A stretch of 64,000 nt of DNA from Selaginella moellendorffii (Eukaryota; Streptophyta; Lycopodiopsida; Selaginellales; Selaginellaceae). How positions within the stretch are numbered: the stretch's first letter is position 1; each line of letters starts with the position of its first letter. The notes below the pieces were generated by a model. That model had not been told where the DNA came from and ran no database searches. It saw nothing but the letters and a program-made list of their open reading frames with translations. Positions 47,201 through 57,763 of the stretch are shown one piece after another. The stretch is taken from NCBI RefSeq assembly GCF_000143415.4, contig NW_003314271.1, forward strand, positions 1,038,882-1,102,881, written 5' to 3'. The translations under genes were made by a program, and so were the position numbers.

Positions 47201-47581
47201 ATTTTTACGTACCAAAATATTTTCCGGATCGATTGAGTTGTGATTGATCTCGTGCACAATGCGATGCGTGAGAACCAGCGTCTTCCCGGAGCCCGGACCC
47301 GCGACAACGCGCACGCATTTCTCTGTGGTTGTCACGGCCGCCTCCTGCTCGTCGTTAAGCCCCACGGCATTCGAGAAATGGAGAGCCGACACGCAAGAAA
47401 TCCTGAATCCACCGCGTAGCCGGCCACGGCAGCGCATCAGCGTCCCATACACCGGGAGAAATCGGCATTGCGGCGCGAGCATCATCGCGAAGCCCGCAGC
47501 TTTCCGCCAAGCATTCACATAAACCCTAAAGCCCAGACTAAAAGAACGAATATAGAAACCAAATCTTTGTTTTATTCGCAT
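44253..47581 (-). CDS. UvrD/Rep-type superfamily 1 DNA helicase (SRS2-like)
   Basis: An ATP-dependent 3'-5' DNA helicase of the UvrD/PcrA/Srs2 group, which unwinds DNA and can strip recombinase filaments during repair. I join 19 exons in frame (first 47581-47213, last 44436-44253; one is only 24 bp, 46377-46354), giving about 798 residues. The motifs come in the right order: I AGPGSGKT, Ia TFTNKAAQEI, II VLVDEFQDTD, III VVGDIDQAIYGWRGA, IV LRKNYRSS, V LLTLHASKGMEFPCV, VI RRLFYVGITRAKEQL. The last exon uses a GTGAGT donor at 44495, just where a TGA would otherwise end the frame, and adds 61 residues ending GKALSMTS. About 80 residues precede the helicase core and are Arg- and hydrophobic-rich, so organelle import is possible; the start could also be an internal Met at about 47485. 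It lacks the long N-terminal extension of some plant homologues. Confidence 0.9.
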
Positions 47582-47829
47582 TTAGCTCACAAATGTGAAA
47601 TTGGTGTCTTTCTTCCACAAAAATGATTTTTATTTCTCCACAAATCTTTTCCCTTTCACTCTGATCTGCTGCTGTTGTTGTTGTTGTATGGTTTTGGGCT
47701 TGAATCTTCCCATTGTCACGTCTTTTTTCTTCATCGTCGTATCGTCTGGCGCCTCGCTCGTCTCGTCTCGTCGTCAAGTATCAGAAAGAATATCGTGTCG
47801 TTCTCTCCTCTGTGAAAAAAAAAGAAGGC

Positions 47830-50781
47830 TCACTCGCAAGTCAATTTCTTCTCAGCGGCCCATCCAAATCTCTCGAACAGGCTCAGCACCACACCATTGC
47901 TCCATCCAAATCCAGCCTAGAACACATAAACACAAAAACTTCTTAGAAAAAACTCCAGAAAAAAACAAAAATTTAGCCTACCTGTGGCAAGTATTCTCCT
48001 CCCGATCCAACTTTACCACAGTATCGAGCATCGTACTTCTCCTGCATCTCTCCAGTCTCCAGGTATCCTACATAGTTCGTCTCCAGCCACCGTCTAGAGA
48101 TATCCTTGGCCAGAGCAATCCCTTCTTCGTTCTCAGTGAGCGCAAAGCCTTCTATGATCATGTGTTGAAGAGGAGCCCAAGCATTTGGGTAATCCCTGTT
48201 GAAGCAAAGCAACACAGATTAGCACCAGGGATTCCGCAAACAACTCCATTGTTCTCACCATTGTTGTCCTGTTTGTAAAAGCGAGGTCGTAATCCCAGCT
48301 GGTAGCAGCAGTCCCGATTCTTTGAACGACGCTATCATTTTTTGGATTTTCCTATCGCCTGTATGCAGCAAAAGATTTCTTTATGAGAAACCATCGCACT
48401 TGGGAAATTCTTTTTACCTGGTGGAACAACGCCGCACCAAAGAGGTATAAAGTTGGACGGGTAAGCGTCAGTGTTGTGATGTTCTGGGAGAAAGTCGTAC
48501 GTAACCTGTGAAAGCAACAAATTCAATGACCACGTCTCACGGAAAAAAAAAAAAAAAAAAGGGGGCCACAAGCCATCACGGAAGAGATGGAGCCTCTTCC
48601 CTGATGGCTTATGGCCCCCTTTTAGAGGTTTTTCGGGTTTAGAAGTTACCTCAAATGCCTTGTAATTGGCGGCGTTGTTTGCAGCGTTTCGCTTGACGAG
48701 CCAGTAATCGAGATACTGACCCATCTCTTCATTCCATAGAATGGCGTCCATTGCAATCTTTCTAGAGTTTGCAAGCTTATAAAAGTGCTTCTCATAGTCA
48801 GACTTTCCAAGCAACTTCGCAAAGAGAGCAATGTTGTTTTCCATCTGAATGCACAACCAAGCAAATACAAATTATTCAGTCGCAAATACTTAACCATCGC
48901 TGTTGTTACCTGTACAAGAAACGCGTTTAGATCCACTGGCAGGATGAAAGACGTCTTCATCGTTTTAAGATTGTGACGATCCCTGTGGGAAGAGAACCGG
49001 GATTAGAAATCAGATAAGACACAAAAAGCATTTAGACGCACTCCATCCAGCGAGAGCTGAAGTCCCAGCCACTCTCAGCAGCAGTGGCAATGTGGTGATA
49101 AAGCTCAGCTCGCTGGTGTCTCTCCAAACCTTTCGCAATTTGCATGTCCTGTAAAGACAAAAACAATAATTAAGAACGGGTTAGAAAGGGATTGTGATCT
49201 TACAATAGTGGAAGATTCGGGCCGTGGTTCATCCCACATAGCATAATATCTTGTTAACACATGCTCAACACCGTTTGCGTCACGGATATGAACTCGGTGA
49301 GGATCTGGATCACCGAAAACGTTCAGCGAAACAAGGCAAAACGGATTATAAAACCAACAACAACTCACCAGCACACCAAAAGTTATGCTCCTTGAGAAGA
49401 GCCGGGAATGCCTTTTCCACAAACGAAACGTCCTTGGTCTCATGATAGATGGCCATGACGGCTTCGCTAAGCAGCGGGGGTTGGCTTCCTGTCAAGTCAA
49501 GAAAACGCATGAGTTAACCACATAACTTGCGAGGCGTTTAGAAAACTTACGGTTAGTGTAATAGGTGCGAGCACCATTTGGAATAAATCCAAAAGAATTG
49601 GCAAGGAACATCAGATTCTCCACGACATTCCTGGCCGTTTCGTAGAGCTTACTCACGAGAAGACCTCTGCAAGAAAAAAAATGAAAAACCAAGAGAGATT
49701 TACACTTTTGAGGAAGAACACAAAAAGAAAAACGCGAGAAAAACTCTAGACCAACCTGACGATCCAGTAAGTATCCCAGTAGTAAACCTCCCTGAATCTG
49801 GCACCGGGAACGACGACTGGATTTGGAAGAGGTATCAGAGTGTGCTGGTGTGGATCCTTGTGCACCCTCTCCTTAACTTTCCTCGCCAAGAGCCACCACA
49901 GCGAATGCATCTTGAGCGCAAAGTCGCGAGCAGCGGGATTTGTAACATTCGCGAGGAAACCCTCTGGCTCGTTCTTAAAATCGGTGAGGTTGTCGGGTAG
50001 GAGATCGCTCCCGGGTTTGTCACAGAACTCGTTAAGGAAATGGTTAAACTCGCCTGCGCCAAGAAAAGAAACCAAACGGGTGTTAGATCGCGAGAGAACG
50101 AACACAATGCATCGAATTCCACCACGAAATTGAGAAAGAGAGGGAAGATTTCTTGCCTGTGTCGACGCTACCGTTGTTGTTCTGGAAGAGACTGACGAAC
50201 GCCTCCTTGGTCGATGGCAGCGAGTGCTTGAGCGGCAGATCTACATAGACCTTAGGGTCGAAGTCGTGATCCCCTTCCACCTGGAGCGCCGCGTTCTGGA
50301 TCATCACCAAGAACGACTCCAAATCCGTGTGATTCCTCATCACCACGGGCGTGCGGTAGCAACCATTGCAGCAAGGGATCTCCTCCATGGCCGAGATAGA
50401 TCCGAGGGCCCGGCCGCTGGATTGAAGCTGCGGCTGCGCCGATTGCTCCTCCCCCGTGACGAATCCGCCCTGCCGCAGCGACTGGAGGCCCGATGCTACC
50501 GCGGATGCCGAGGGCGGCGGCGGCGACGCAGTGGCGCTAGGGTAGGCTGCTGCCGATGGCGATGGCGAGGACGACGATGCGGCGATGAGATGCGGCAGCC
50601 GTGCGAGCATTATCACCAACAGCAGAGCGGGCGAGGACGATGATCGGGCGCGAGGAGGGGGAGTGGCGGAGGAGGAGAAGAGGCGCCGAGGCGGAGACGA
50701 AGCACACGGAGAACACGAAGAAAGATAAACAGGGGAGGAGAAATGGACGACCTGGCTCACCACGGGATTTGGGACAGCCAT
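47830..50781 (-). CDS. TRE1: Alpha,alpha-trehalase (GH37), type II membrane protein
   Basis: It hydrolyses trehalose to two glucose molecules, outside the plasma membrane in plants. Twelve exons (50781-50157, 50053-49756, 49666-49551, 49488-49369, 49304-49204, 49148-49042, 48982-48910, 48844-48650, 48505-48418, 48358-48259, 48195-47982, 47916-47830) join to 707 residues. Family signatures are complete: PGARFREVYYWDTYW, QQWDYPNAWAP, the catalytic Asp in ESGWDFSSRW and the catalytic Glu in SGGEYLPQ next to AGFGWSNGVV. A single hydrophobic segment near residues 50-68 (ALLLVIMLARLPHLI) after a short Ser/Arg-rich tail fits a signal anchor. Its first intron has a GC donor (CAG/GCAAGA). The stop lies 248 bp from the start of the helicase, on the same strand. 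A probable 5' UTR intron runs 50885-50807. Confidence 0.93.
48557..48623. repeat. Near-perfect foldback in trehalase intron 8
   Basis: Arms 48557-48586 and 48594-48623 pair over 30 bp with two mismatches around a 7-base loop. A run of 18 A adjoins the left arm. The element fills much of an intron (48506-48649) that is otherwise of ordinary size. Confidence 0.85.
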
Positions 50782-50806
50782 GCGCCCGCCCAGTGTGAAT
50801 AGGGAC

Positions 50807-50885
50807 CTTCAGTCATAAATCAAATAAATCAAAAACTTTTATTAAAGGATTAAAAGGAGGAAAAAATGGGAGAAAAGGGATATAC
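50807..50885 (-). other. Probable 5' UTR intron of trehalase
   Basis: On the minus strand a GTATATCC donor after CTTGAG (50885) and an acceptor ATGACTGAAG (50807), 79 bp apart with a T/A-rich interior. It ends 25 bp before the start codon. Confidence 0.45.
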
Positions 50886-51027
50886 CTCAAGCCGGCGGTT
50901 GATGCCTCGCCTAGATCAACGCCTGTGATGCGGGCGCACTGGAATTAGGTGGCTGCGTGTGTGCGACCAAACGAACGAGCGATACGAGAGCACCGATGCG
51001 CGGAGAAACCCCAGTGGCTTCCTAGGG

Positions 51028-51036
51028 CTTTATATA
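51028..51036 (-). promoter_or_regulatory. Possible TATA box of trehalase
   Basis: Minus strand TATATAAAG inside GGGTATATAAAGCCC, about 250 bp from the start codon and about 140 bp upstream of the putative leader intron. Confidence 0.5.
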
Positions 51037-53441
51037 CCCACCACCTTTTGTTTGGATCCTATCGAAGCTCTCTCTGTCGAGATGGCCTCTTCCTCCACGG
51101 TACCAAAACTTAACAATGTGGCGACGCTTGCAGTGTCAGTCTAGGATCCACACACAGCCAAATTTCTCTTGCGTCTCTCGAATTTTTTTCGTGGCGATGG
51201 GGGTTGACTCGTGTAACTACGGTATTGCTCGCCGCCAGTACGCTTAGTCACTGGCGCGATGTGGCAACGCACGCAGCCGGGTGTCTATACACAAATTCAT
51301 CTCGGCTAGCTAGAGTATTGTGGCAATGTCGTTTGGTTTGATCGAGTGGGGATGCTTGACCAGTGGGTTTGATTGATACTAGGCTAGTGAAACACTCCAT
51401 GTGACAAAACCATGTGGGGCACAACGACGCCACCTCTCTTATCTATCCACAACAACAATTATACATGGTGTTTTAAACGCCGTATATGTGCGTGTCTTGC
51501 GGTTGAGAGCCGGCCCTGGAAGGTGGCGTTCTCTTGCGGGTCAAGATTCAACAGCCAGCTAGGTCAAGCTCCCGCGGAATCGAACCCGGCAACGAATATC
51601 TTCCAGGCCAATGGCACCCATGCCGTACGTGGATACGCGTGCGCACGCAAAACACGAGGTGGGTTGGGTACGGCATTTACCTCGCGCCCCCATGGATAAG
51701 ATCGAACTGGCGAAGGAGCATAGTAACTTAAGGTTAAAACCTTATCCACAACAAGAGAAGGCCACAAACATGACATTGAGTTTCGTGGAGTCGTGGTGAC
51801 AGTTAGGTGACAACCCAAGGACAGCAGCCTTTTGGAGTGCTGTCATTAGATTCGCATCCCGCGAATATTCCCATCGTCCCCTCTCCATGTCAAACTTAAT
51901 GAAAAGACCTAATTTATTCGAGAAGAAACTCTCTGTTCTTTGGATCTGAAACTCGCATGGAAAACGACGACTGCGAGATCTAACTTGAATCTTGTGACTT
52001 GTAAACAAATGGGAGCGAGGGCGGATTAGTTTATACCTATCTGCGAATCGCCTGTCCCGGAAGGTGGAAGTAATCTTATATAAAAACGTGTGATACACCG
52101 TACGCGCGGGTACTGGCTTCCGTACGTCCGGGCTGGACTGTACATGACATGTTTGGGCATTTTCGCTGTGCCCGGCGACAAAAAATGGAATCAAGCGTAA
52201 AAATACATTGCCAGCACTTGCGTGGTTGTGACGTGGTTGGCATTCCCTCGAATCGGCAAATGCCGGATCAAAGGCATCTGCAATACGTGGTCCGATCTGC
52301 CTGTTCTAAGTAACGTTCTTGTCACTCACACACTCCTACACACAAGCACAGAATCAGACAAAGAGGTGGACAAGGTGGCATCTCCACCGGGCGTAAGGAA
52401 TGGTCACACTTGGAGGCAATGGATTGGGACTAATGGATAGGTGGATGTTGCAAAGACAATTTTGTTTAGTCAAACCTCCACATCTAACCTTCAAAGATAC
52501 GGAGGTTATGGTTTCAATCACCCGCAATTGCTCAGACAATTTCTCAACAGGCAATCCTTGAAATTTCCAACCCAGAGGAGGAAGGTCAATGTAGTGGAAA
52601 GTTGGTTGTGTCTGGCTGGATAACGGCCGTACACCGACGTGGTGCCACGTCCGCCCGGCCATCGGCCGCCACAAGCTCCCTCCTACGCGTCCACGTCACG
52701 CGCGCCCCGAGGCCCATGTCATATAACAAAAGCGTGAAAAGTCGCCGACCACCAGCACATTGGCCGGACTCGATCCCCGGATCTTTCCCCTCAGCCCCTG
52801 GCACAAGGTGGTCCCGGGTTCCAGTCCTCTCCACTGCTCCCACATCGCTTTCGCGATTCGGTTCCTTTGTCGATATCGCCAAGCAGCCTGGCACTACAAT
52901 AGCAAGAAAAAAGAAGAAAAGATGCTCGCCCGCGACGAACAGCATCCCCAGATAGCGACCATTTGGGGCTAGAAGCTTAAAAGTCGCCATTAACCTCGTG
53001 TCCATCGTCAGCATACATACACATCGTTGCCTTCTCTTTAGTGGACGGACATTGGGTGGCCAGGGAGGAACCCTAGACCAGTCCAAGAATCACGGACCCA
53101 AGCTTTGGACCGCATGGAATGGAGTGGAGCCCTAGATATCAAGTAGTCCAAGAATCACGCTAACTTGTGAAACCCTTGGAACGCGTGATATTCTCTCTTT
53201 TCTTCTTCTTCTTTCTACCACGCGCGGGCGCTGGCCTTGGGCGTGTGTGGGGTTTTTTTTGAGTAACGGGATTCCTGTATGGAATCCTTGGCCAAGCGCC
53301 ACAAACGCTTGTGGGGGGACTTTAACGCCTTACTCGCGTTCGCGCGTAAACTAGCAGATATTTCAAATTTTTGAATTTGAACTTTAAGGCTGGCCAATTT
53401 TTGAATTTGAATTTTAGGGTTCGTGTGTCAAGAGGGATTTG
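51037..53441. other. Long intergenic region, no gene supported
   Basis: Open frames on both strands (for example 150 codons at 52194-51742 and 166 codons at 53086-52586) carry no motif, no intron pattern and no codon signature like the neighbours. Just before the PPR start the words AATTTTTGAATTTGAA occur twice (about 53365-53415) as a short direct repeat. Confidence 0.5.
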
Positions 53442-55604
53442 ATGCTGCGCGCGCGTCGCCATCGCGCCTCGATCACTCGCCAACAACATCGAAAGGGATT
53501 TGCTTCCAGCAGCGGCACTGGTCACGACAGCGACATTAGAGGATTGCGAGCCGCGATTGAGGAGCTGGAGCGCTGCGATCGTGTGCGCTGCGACGAGGTC
53601 TACGCTCGCCTCCTCCGGCAGTGCGCGGATTTGAGGGCGCTGCCCGAGACGCGGCGGATCGACGCGCACATCTCCGCCTCGGCAGAGTTCCATGGGAATC
53701 GATTCCTAGGAAATCTCCTCGTCAAGGCGTATGGCAATTGCGGCAGCGTGGACGATGCTAGATCGGCGTTTGCGGGCATCCGGCAGACGAAGAACAGCCA
53801 CACTTGGAACTTGCTCCTGGCCGCGTATGCCAAGAACGGGCATCGCGAGAAATGCGTGGGTCTCTTCGAGCAAATCCCAGAGAAGAACGTCATGTCGTGG
53901 AATTTCCTGATCCAGGCGCACTCGAGCAAGGACGAGCTTGTAAATGCGCGAAAGGTTCTAGAGAAAATGCCCCACCGCAACATGATCTCCTTCACGATTC
54001 TGATATCCTGTCACACCCAGTACGGGGATTTGGATCTCGCGAGAGATTTCTTCGATCAGATGCCCGAAAAGGACACCGTCGCGTGGAATTCGATGCTCCA
54101 GGCATACGTCCGTCACCGAGACCTTGTCTCCGCGAAAGAGATGTTCGACGCCATCGCTCCCAAGACCCTCGTCACGCTCACGACAATGATTCGCGCGTAT
54201 GCCCGGACAGGGCATATCGATCAAGCCCGAGAGATCTTTGATACGATCCATCACCCTGATGCCATAGCCTGGAACATCATGATACAGGGCTACTGCGACG
54301 CTGGCTCAATCGATAAAGCAAGAATTTTGTTCCAGATAATGCCAGATCCAGATGCCTTTACTTGCAGCTTGATGCTATCGGGATTTGCCGCGATGGGGCT
54401 TGTGGATGATGCAAAAGCTCTCTTTGATCGATGGCGGCAGGAGGATCCAGTCTCGTGGAATTCAATGATCACGGCCTACGCTCACAATGGCCGTGTTCAA
54501 GAAGCCAAATTTCTCTTCGATCAGCGCCCGGATCATCACAAGCACGTCGCGAGCTCCTGGAACGCGATGATCGCCGCGTATGCCCGAAACGGGCATCTTG
54601 TCGAGGCAGGGGGCTTGCTGGAAGCGATGCCACCGGCGATCCAGAACGAGATCTCTTGGAACACCCTTCTCTGCGCATTCGTGAGCCGCGATATGTTGGT
54701 TCAGGCCAAGGATCTGTTCAAGAGAATCCCAATCAAGTCGGTGCTTGTCGCCAACACCATGCTCGGGGCGTATGCCCTCACCGGGCAGCACATCGAGGAG
54801 GCGATGAGCGTGTTCGCTACGATCGATGATCCGGATCCCGTGTCGTGGGCGTCGATCGTGGGCGCCCACGCGCGAGCTGGGCAGGGAAGAGAAGCGATTC
54901 ATCGATTCCAGCTGACGGATCTGGCCGGGGTGAGGCCGATCGAGGCAGCCCTCACTGCTGTTCTTGACGCCTGCTCCTCGATCTCCTCCTCGGGGCTGCG
55001 ATTTGGCCGCATCATCCACGGCGAGATTGAGGACGATCGAGGGCTGGCGCTGGGGAATTCGCTGCTCAACATGTTTGGGAAATGCGGTGCTAGCATCGAG
55101 GAGGCCGAGATGGTCTTTGCAAGAATGGCGACGAGGAACACCGTGTCGTGGAACGTGATGCTCGCGGGCTATGCACAAAACGGGCATAGCTCGCAAGTTC
55201 TCGAGCTCTTCGCGGTGATGATCCTGGAAGGCGAGGCCCCGCCCAGCAAGATCACTCTCGTCTCGGTCCTCTCGGCTTGCAGCCACGCCGGGCTCCTCCA
55301 CGACGGCCTCGCTTGCTTCGCATCGATCCGCGACGACTTTGGCATCGATGCGCATGAGGATCACTACAAATGCGTCGTGGATCTTTTGGGCCGATCCGGC
55401 CAGCTCGAGGCGGCCGAGAGTTTCATCCAGAGCTTGCCGTTCAAGGCCGACAGTGGAGTGTGGACGGCGCTCTTGAGCGCTTGTAGCAGCCAAGGAAGCG
55501 TCCATGGAGGAGCTCGAGCGGCGCTAAGCATGGTGGATACTGAGCCAGGGGAATCGTCACTGCCATACGTGATGCTCTCCAACATCCATGCCACTACTAA
55601 TTGA
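53442..55604 (+). CDS. Pentatricopeptide repeat (PPR) protein, PLS/E-like, no introns
   Basis: PPR proteins bind organelle RNA and guide its editing, splicing or stability. A single open frame of 720 residues from the ATG at 53442; the codon before it is TTG. The N-terminus is Arg/Ser-rich without acidic residues (MLRARRHRASITRQQHRKGF), typical of mitochondrial or plastid import. At least 14 tandem PPR motifs follow from about residue 90, mostly short 31-residue S type with the recurring words VSWNSMITAYAHNGR, FDQMPEKDTVAWNSM and AYAKNGH. Near the end, KCVVDLLGRSGQLEAAE and VWTALLSACSSQG, then YVMLSNIHATTN, mark an E domain that stops at its first third; there is no E+ or DYW deaminase domain. 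Lack of introns is usual for the family. Target RNA cannot be read from this. Confidence 0.9.
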   Translation: MLRARRHRASITRQQHRKGFASSSGTGHDSDIRGLRAAIEELERCDRVRCDEVYARLLRQCADLRALPETRRIDAHISASAEFHGNRFLGNLLVKAYGNCGSVDDARSAFAGIRQTKNSHTWNLLLAAYAKNGHREKCVGLFEQIPEKNVMSWNFLIQAHSSKDELVNARKVLEKMPHRNMISFTILISCHTQYGDLDLARDFFDQMPEKDTVAWNSMLQAYVRHRDLVSAKEMFDAIAPKTLVTLTTMIRAYARTGHIDQAREIFDTIHHPDAIAWNIMIQGYCDAGSIDKARILFQIMPDPDAFTCSLMLSGFAAMGLVDDAKALFDRWRQEDPVSWNSMITAYAHNGRVQEAKFLFDQRPDHHKHVASSWNAMIAAYARNGHLVEAGGLLEAMPPAIQNEISWNTLLCAFVSRDMLVQAKDLFKRIPIKSVLVANTMLGAYALTGQHIEEAMSVFATIDDPDPVSWASIVGAHARAGQGREAIHRFQLTDLAGVRPIEAALTAVLDACSSISSSGLRFGRIIHGEIEDDRGLALGNSLLNMFGKCGASIEEAEMVFARMATRNTVSWNVMLAGYAQNGHSSQVLELFAVMILEGEAPPSKITLVSVLSACSHAGLLHDGLACFASIRDDFGIDAHEDHYKCVVDLLGRSGQLEAAESFIQSLPFKADSGVWTALLSACSSQGSVHGGARAALSMVDTEPGESSLPYVMLSNIHATTN

Positions 55605-55741
55605 TAATGTTGTTGATTATAATTGACCATCGCTGACTTGGAATTAGAAATTAGAAGCCTATAACCCACAGTATAGATACGCTGGTGTCCTGACATATAG
55701 CCAGATGCTTAAAATTTGTACATTTTAAAAATGTTGCAAAT

Positions 55742-55813
55742 ATCAGAGTGGCGCAGCGGAAGCGCGGTGGGCCCATAACCCACAGGTCCGAGGATCGAAA
55801 CCTCCCTCTGATA
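55742..55813 (+). tRNA. Initiator tRNA-Met (anticodon CAT)
   Basis: 72 bases without intron. Acceptor stem ATCAGAG/CTCTGAT with discriminator A, D arm GTGGCGCAGCGGAAGC, anticodon stem with three G:C pairs next to the loop CCCATAA, and T loop ATCGAAA. The A54/A60-type T loop and the GGG/CCC stem mark plant initiator tRNA. The T stem reads CGAGG/CCTCC: one pair has been swapped from C:G to G:C, but the outermost pair is C against C, a mismatch absent from the usual CCAGG/CCTGG. The gene may still work, or be a drifting copy. Confidence 0.9.
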
Positions 55814-55962
55814 ATCGACTCGCTTGGATCTTATTGCAATGAATGTTGATACTACCAAAAATGTCTTTTCACTATAGCTAAAAGCTCACAGCAATTCTTC
55901 TTGCTTTGCTCCTTGCAGTCTGTATTCACAAGTGTGCAGCTGAGGGTTCTTCTGTCTACATG

Positions 55963-57508
55963 TTAAAACAGTCCAATTCTCGGCGATCCGTAATGTTTCT
56001 GGCTCCTGATGAGTTCTTGAGTTCGTTCCATGATCTGCAAGAAAAATGTTCTTGTGAGTTCCTGAGACGATGAAAGAGAAAACCAAGATTAATGCAGTTA
56101 ACTTGCCTTCAGAGCGATTATTGACGGAGTAAGTTCACATATGTCCTTGGCATTCATCTCATTCGCAATCACTGCATGCAAAGGATGTGAGCGATAAGAA
56201 AACCATCTTTGATAGAAAACTTACTCTTTAGGCACACGGAAACGTCAGCGTTCTTGTAAGCCATGCCTCTCTCCTCGTAAAGCTTTGTTAATCGAGCTAA
56301 TGTCTGCAAATAACAGTGACCAGAAAATTAAAATATAAGACAAAAGATAAGAATGCTTTCAAGCTATACCTGTTCATGAGCAAACTCTCGCTGCGGCTCT
56401 CCCAGAAGTGGTCTCTTCTCCGTCCCAGCAGCCACAACACGCTTGGCTAATGCGTCCAATGGAACGTCCAGATAGACAGTGATCCCATGTCTCATATAAC
56501 CCCTGACAACGACACCACAAGGCGTTCTTATCCTCCTCTCGATTATATAGAGAGAAAACGACTATCTTATCTTACCAGTTTTGTGGTCTCACCACAGCAC
56601 CTCCTCCTGTCGCTACTACCAATCGATACATCCCAGATAATTGGCTTAAAACCTCACTCTACATTATCCACAAAACAATGGAAAAAACATCAGGCACTGA
56701 AGATAGACACGTTTCAAGGCCGCAAGACAGTGGGGATCACTCACCTCAGCATCGCGAAAGCCTTCCTCGTTGCTTTGCTTGAAGATCTGAGCTACACTGG
56801 CGCCGCCGGCGGCCTGCTCAACAAGCTTGTCACTGTTTCTCCACGAAGAAAGTCCATCAAGTGGTGCGACGAAGCAAATCGAAAGAAAAAAACGAGATAC
56901 ACCAACCTGTCAAAGAAGTAGTACCCGAGCGCGTCCGACAAGTGCTTTCCCACAGTACTCTTTCCACTGCCCATCATCCCTGTGGACGAGAAAACGAAGT
57001 TGTGTTAAAGAAAAAGAGAAAGAGAAAGGAGAACGAGAGAGAAAAGCGAAGTGGTACCAATTAGAAACAGGCACGTCCCTTTGAGGTCCCTGGCCAATTC
57101 CTTGCCTTTGCTCTGAGAATGTATGGTCGTCCACTTAGCATTAAGAGGAAAAGAAGAACATAAAAGGAACCTATGGATCGCACCTTTAGAGCTGTATCGA
57201 CGCTGGTGGATTCTGTGGCTGCGAGAGAGAAATCGATCAGACGAAAAAAACGTGTTCTCGAAATTCGAGAGAAATTCTCGGCACATACCAGCTACATTCG
57301 CGTTCTGCGAGCACAGCAGCACCACCGAGCGCCTGGCGCGATGATGAATCTGCGACGGATTCCTGCAAGAGACGAGATTGATGCGCGATTGCCTCCCAAA
57401 ATGCAGCTCCTCACGAGAGAATCCCAGCCTCCGGAATCCATCGCCGCCGCGGAGCTCCACGAAATTCGAGGACGATGTCCCTGCCGAAGGCGCCAAGACG
57501 CAATCCAT
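55963..57508 (-). CDS. SK: Shikimate kinase, plastid
   Basis: It phosphorylates shikimate at the 3-hydroxyl, the fifth step of the shikimate pathway, in the plastid. Ten exons join in frame: 57508-57289, 57212-57184, 57112-57058, 56979-56907, 56832-56745, 56658-56576, 56502-56370, 56303-56225, 56171-56107 and 56034-55963 (298 residues). The Walker A loop is GMMGSGKSTVGK, followed by ALGYYFFDSDKLVEQAAGG, FKQSNEEGFRDAE, the shikimate-binding VVATGGGAVVRPQNW, the lid TEKRPLLGEPQ and ELTPSIIALK. The intact GSGK loop separates it from the plant SKL1/SKL2 paralogues, which lost kinase activity. An ATG nine codons upstream (57535) is also possible. The N-terminus is a transit peptide. The ninth intron has a GC donor (AAG/GCAAGT). 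It is divergent from HslU. Confidence 0.93.
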
Positions 57509-57763
57509 GGCGCACGATCGATCGAATGCCCACAATTTCTTGAGCTAGGGTTGGGCTTTTATCTGCTGCACAACCACAGCCGTTCGATGTGACCAGCCCA
57601 ACGGCGGCGATTCAACGCGATCATACGAGTCAACAAGCTTACATTTTTGAATGGTAGGCCGCCGGCGCTTCTGGACTTGACAGCCGTTGGATTTGGATCT
57701 TGGGAAGGGCAAGGCGGGGTATATTCCGTCCACGTCTTAGGGCTAACGAGGCAAAAGAAAAAA
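57509..57763. promoter_or_regulatory. Shared promoter region, shikimate kinase / HslU
   Basis: 255 bp between two divergent start codons. No clear TATA box on either side; contains GCCGTTCG and CAACGGCGG words. It must hold both leaders, so it probably acts in both directions. Confidence 0.5.

Noticed and set aside
47595-48278. Plus-strand frame of 227 codons
   Set aside because: It is antisense to the trehalase 3' exons and crosses their introns.
52586-53086. Minus-strand frame of 166 codons between trehalase and PPR
   Set aside because: No motif and no splice pattern; overlapping frames of similar length exist on the plus strand, as expected in GC-rich spacer.
54462-55505. Minus-strand frame of 347 codons
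   Set aside because: It is the antisense shadow of the PPR gene, whose plus-strand frame has clear repeat motifs.
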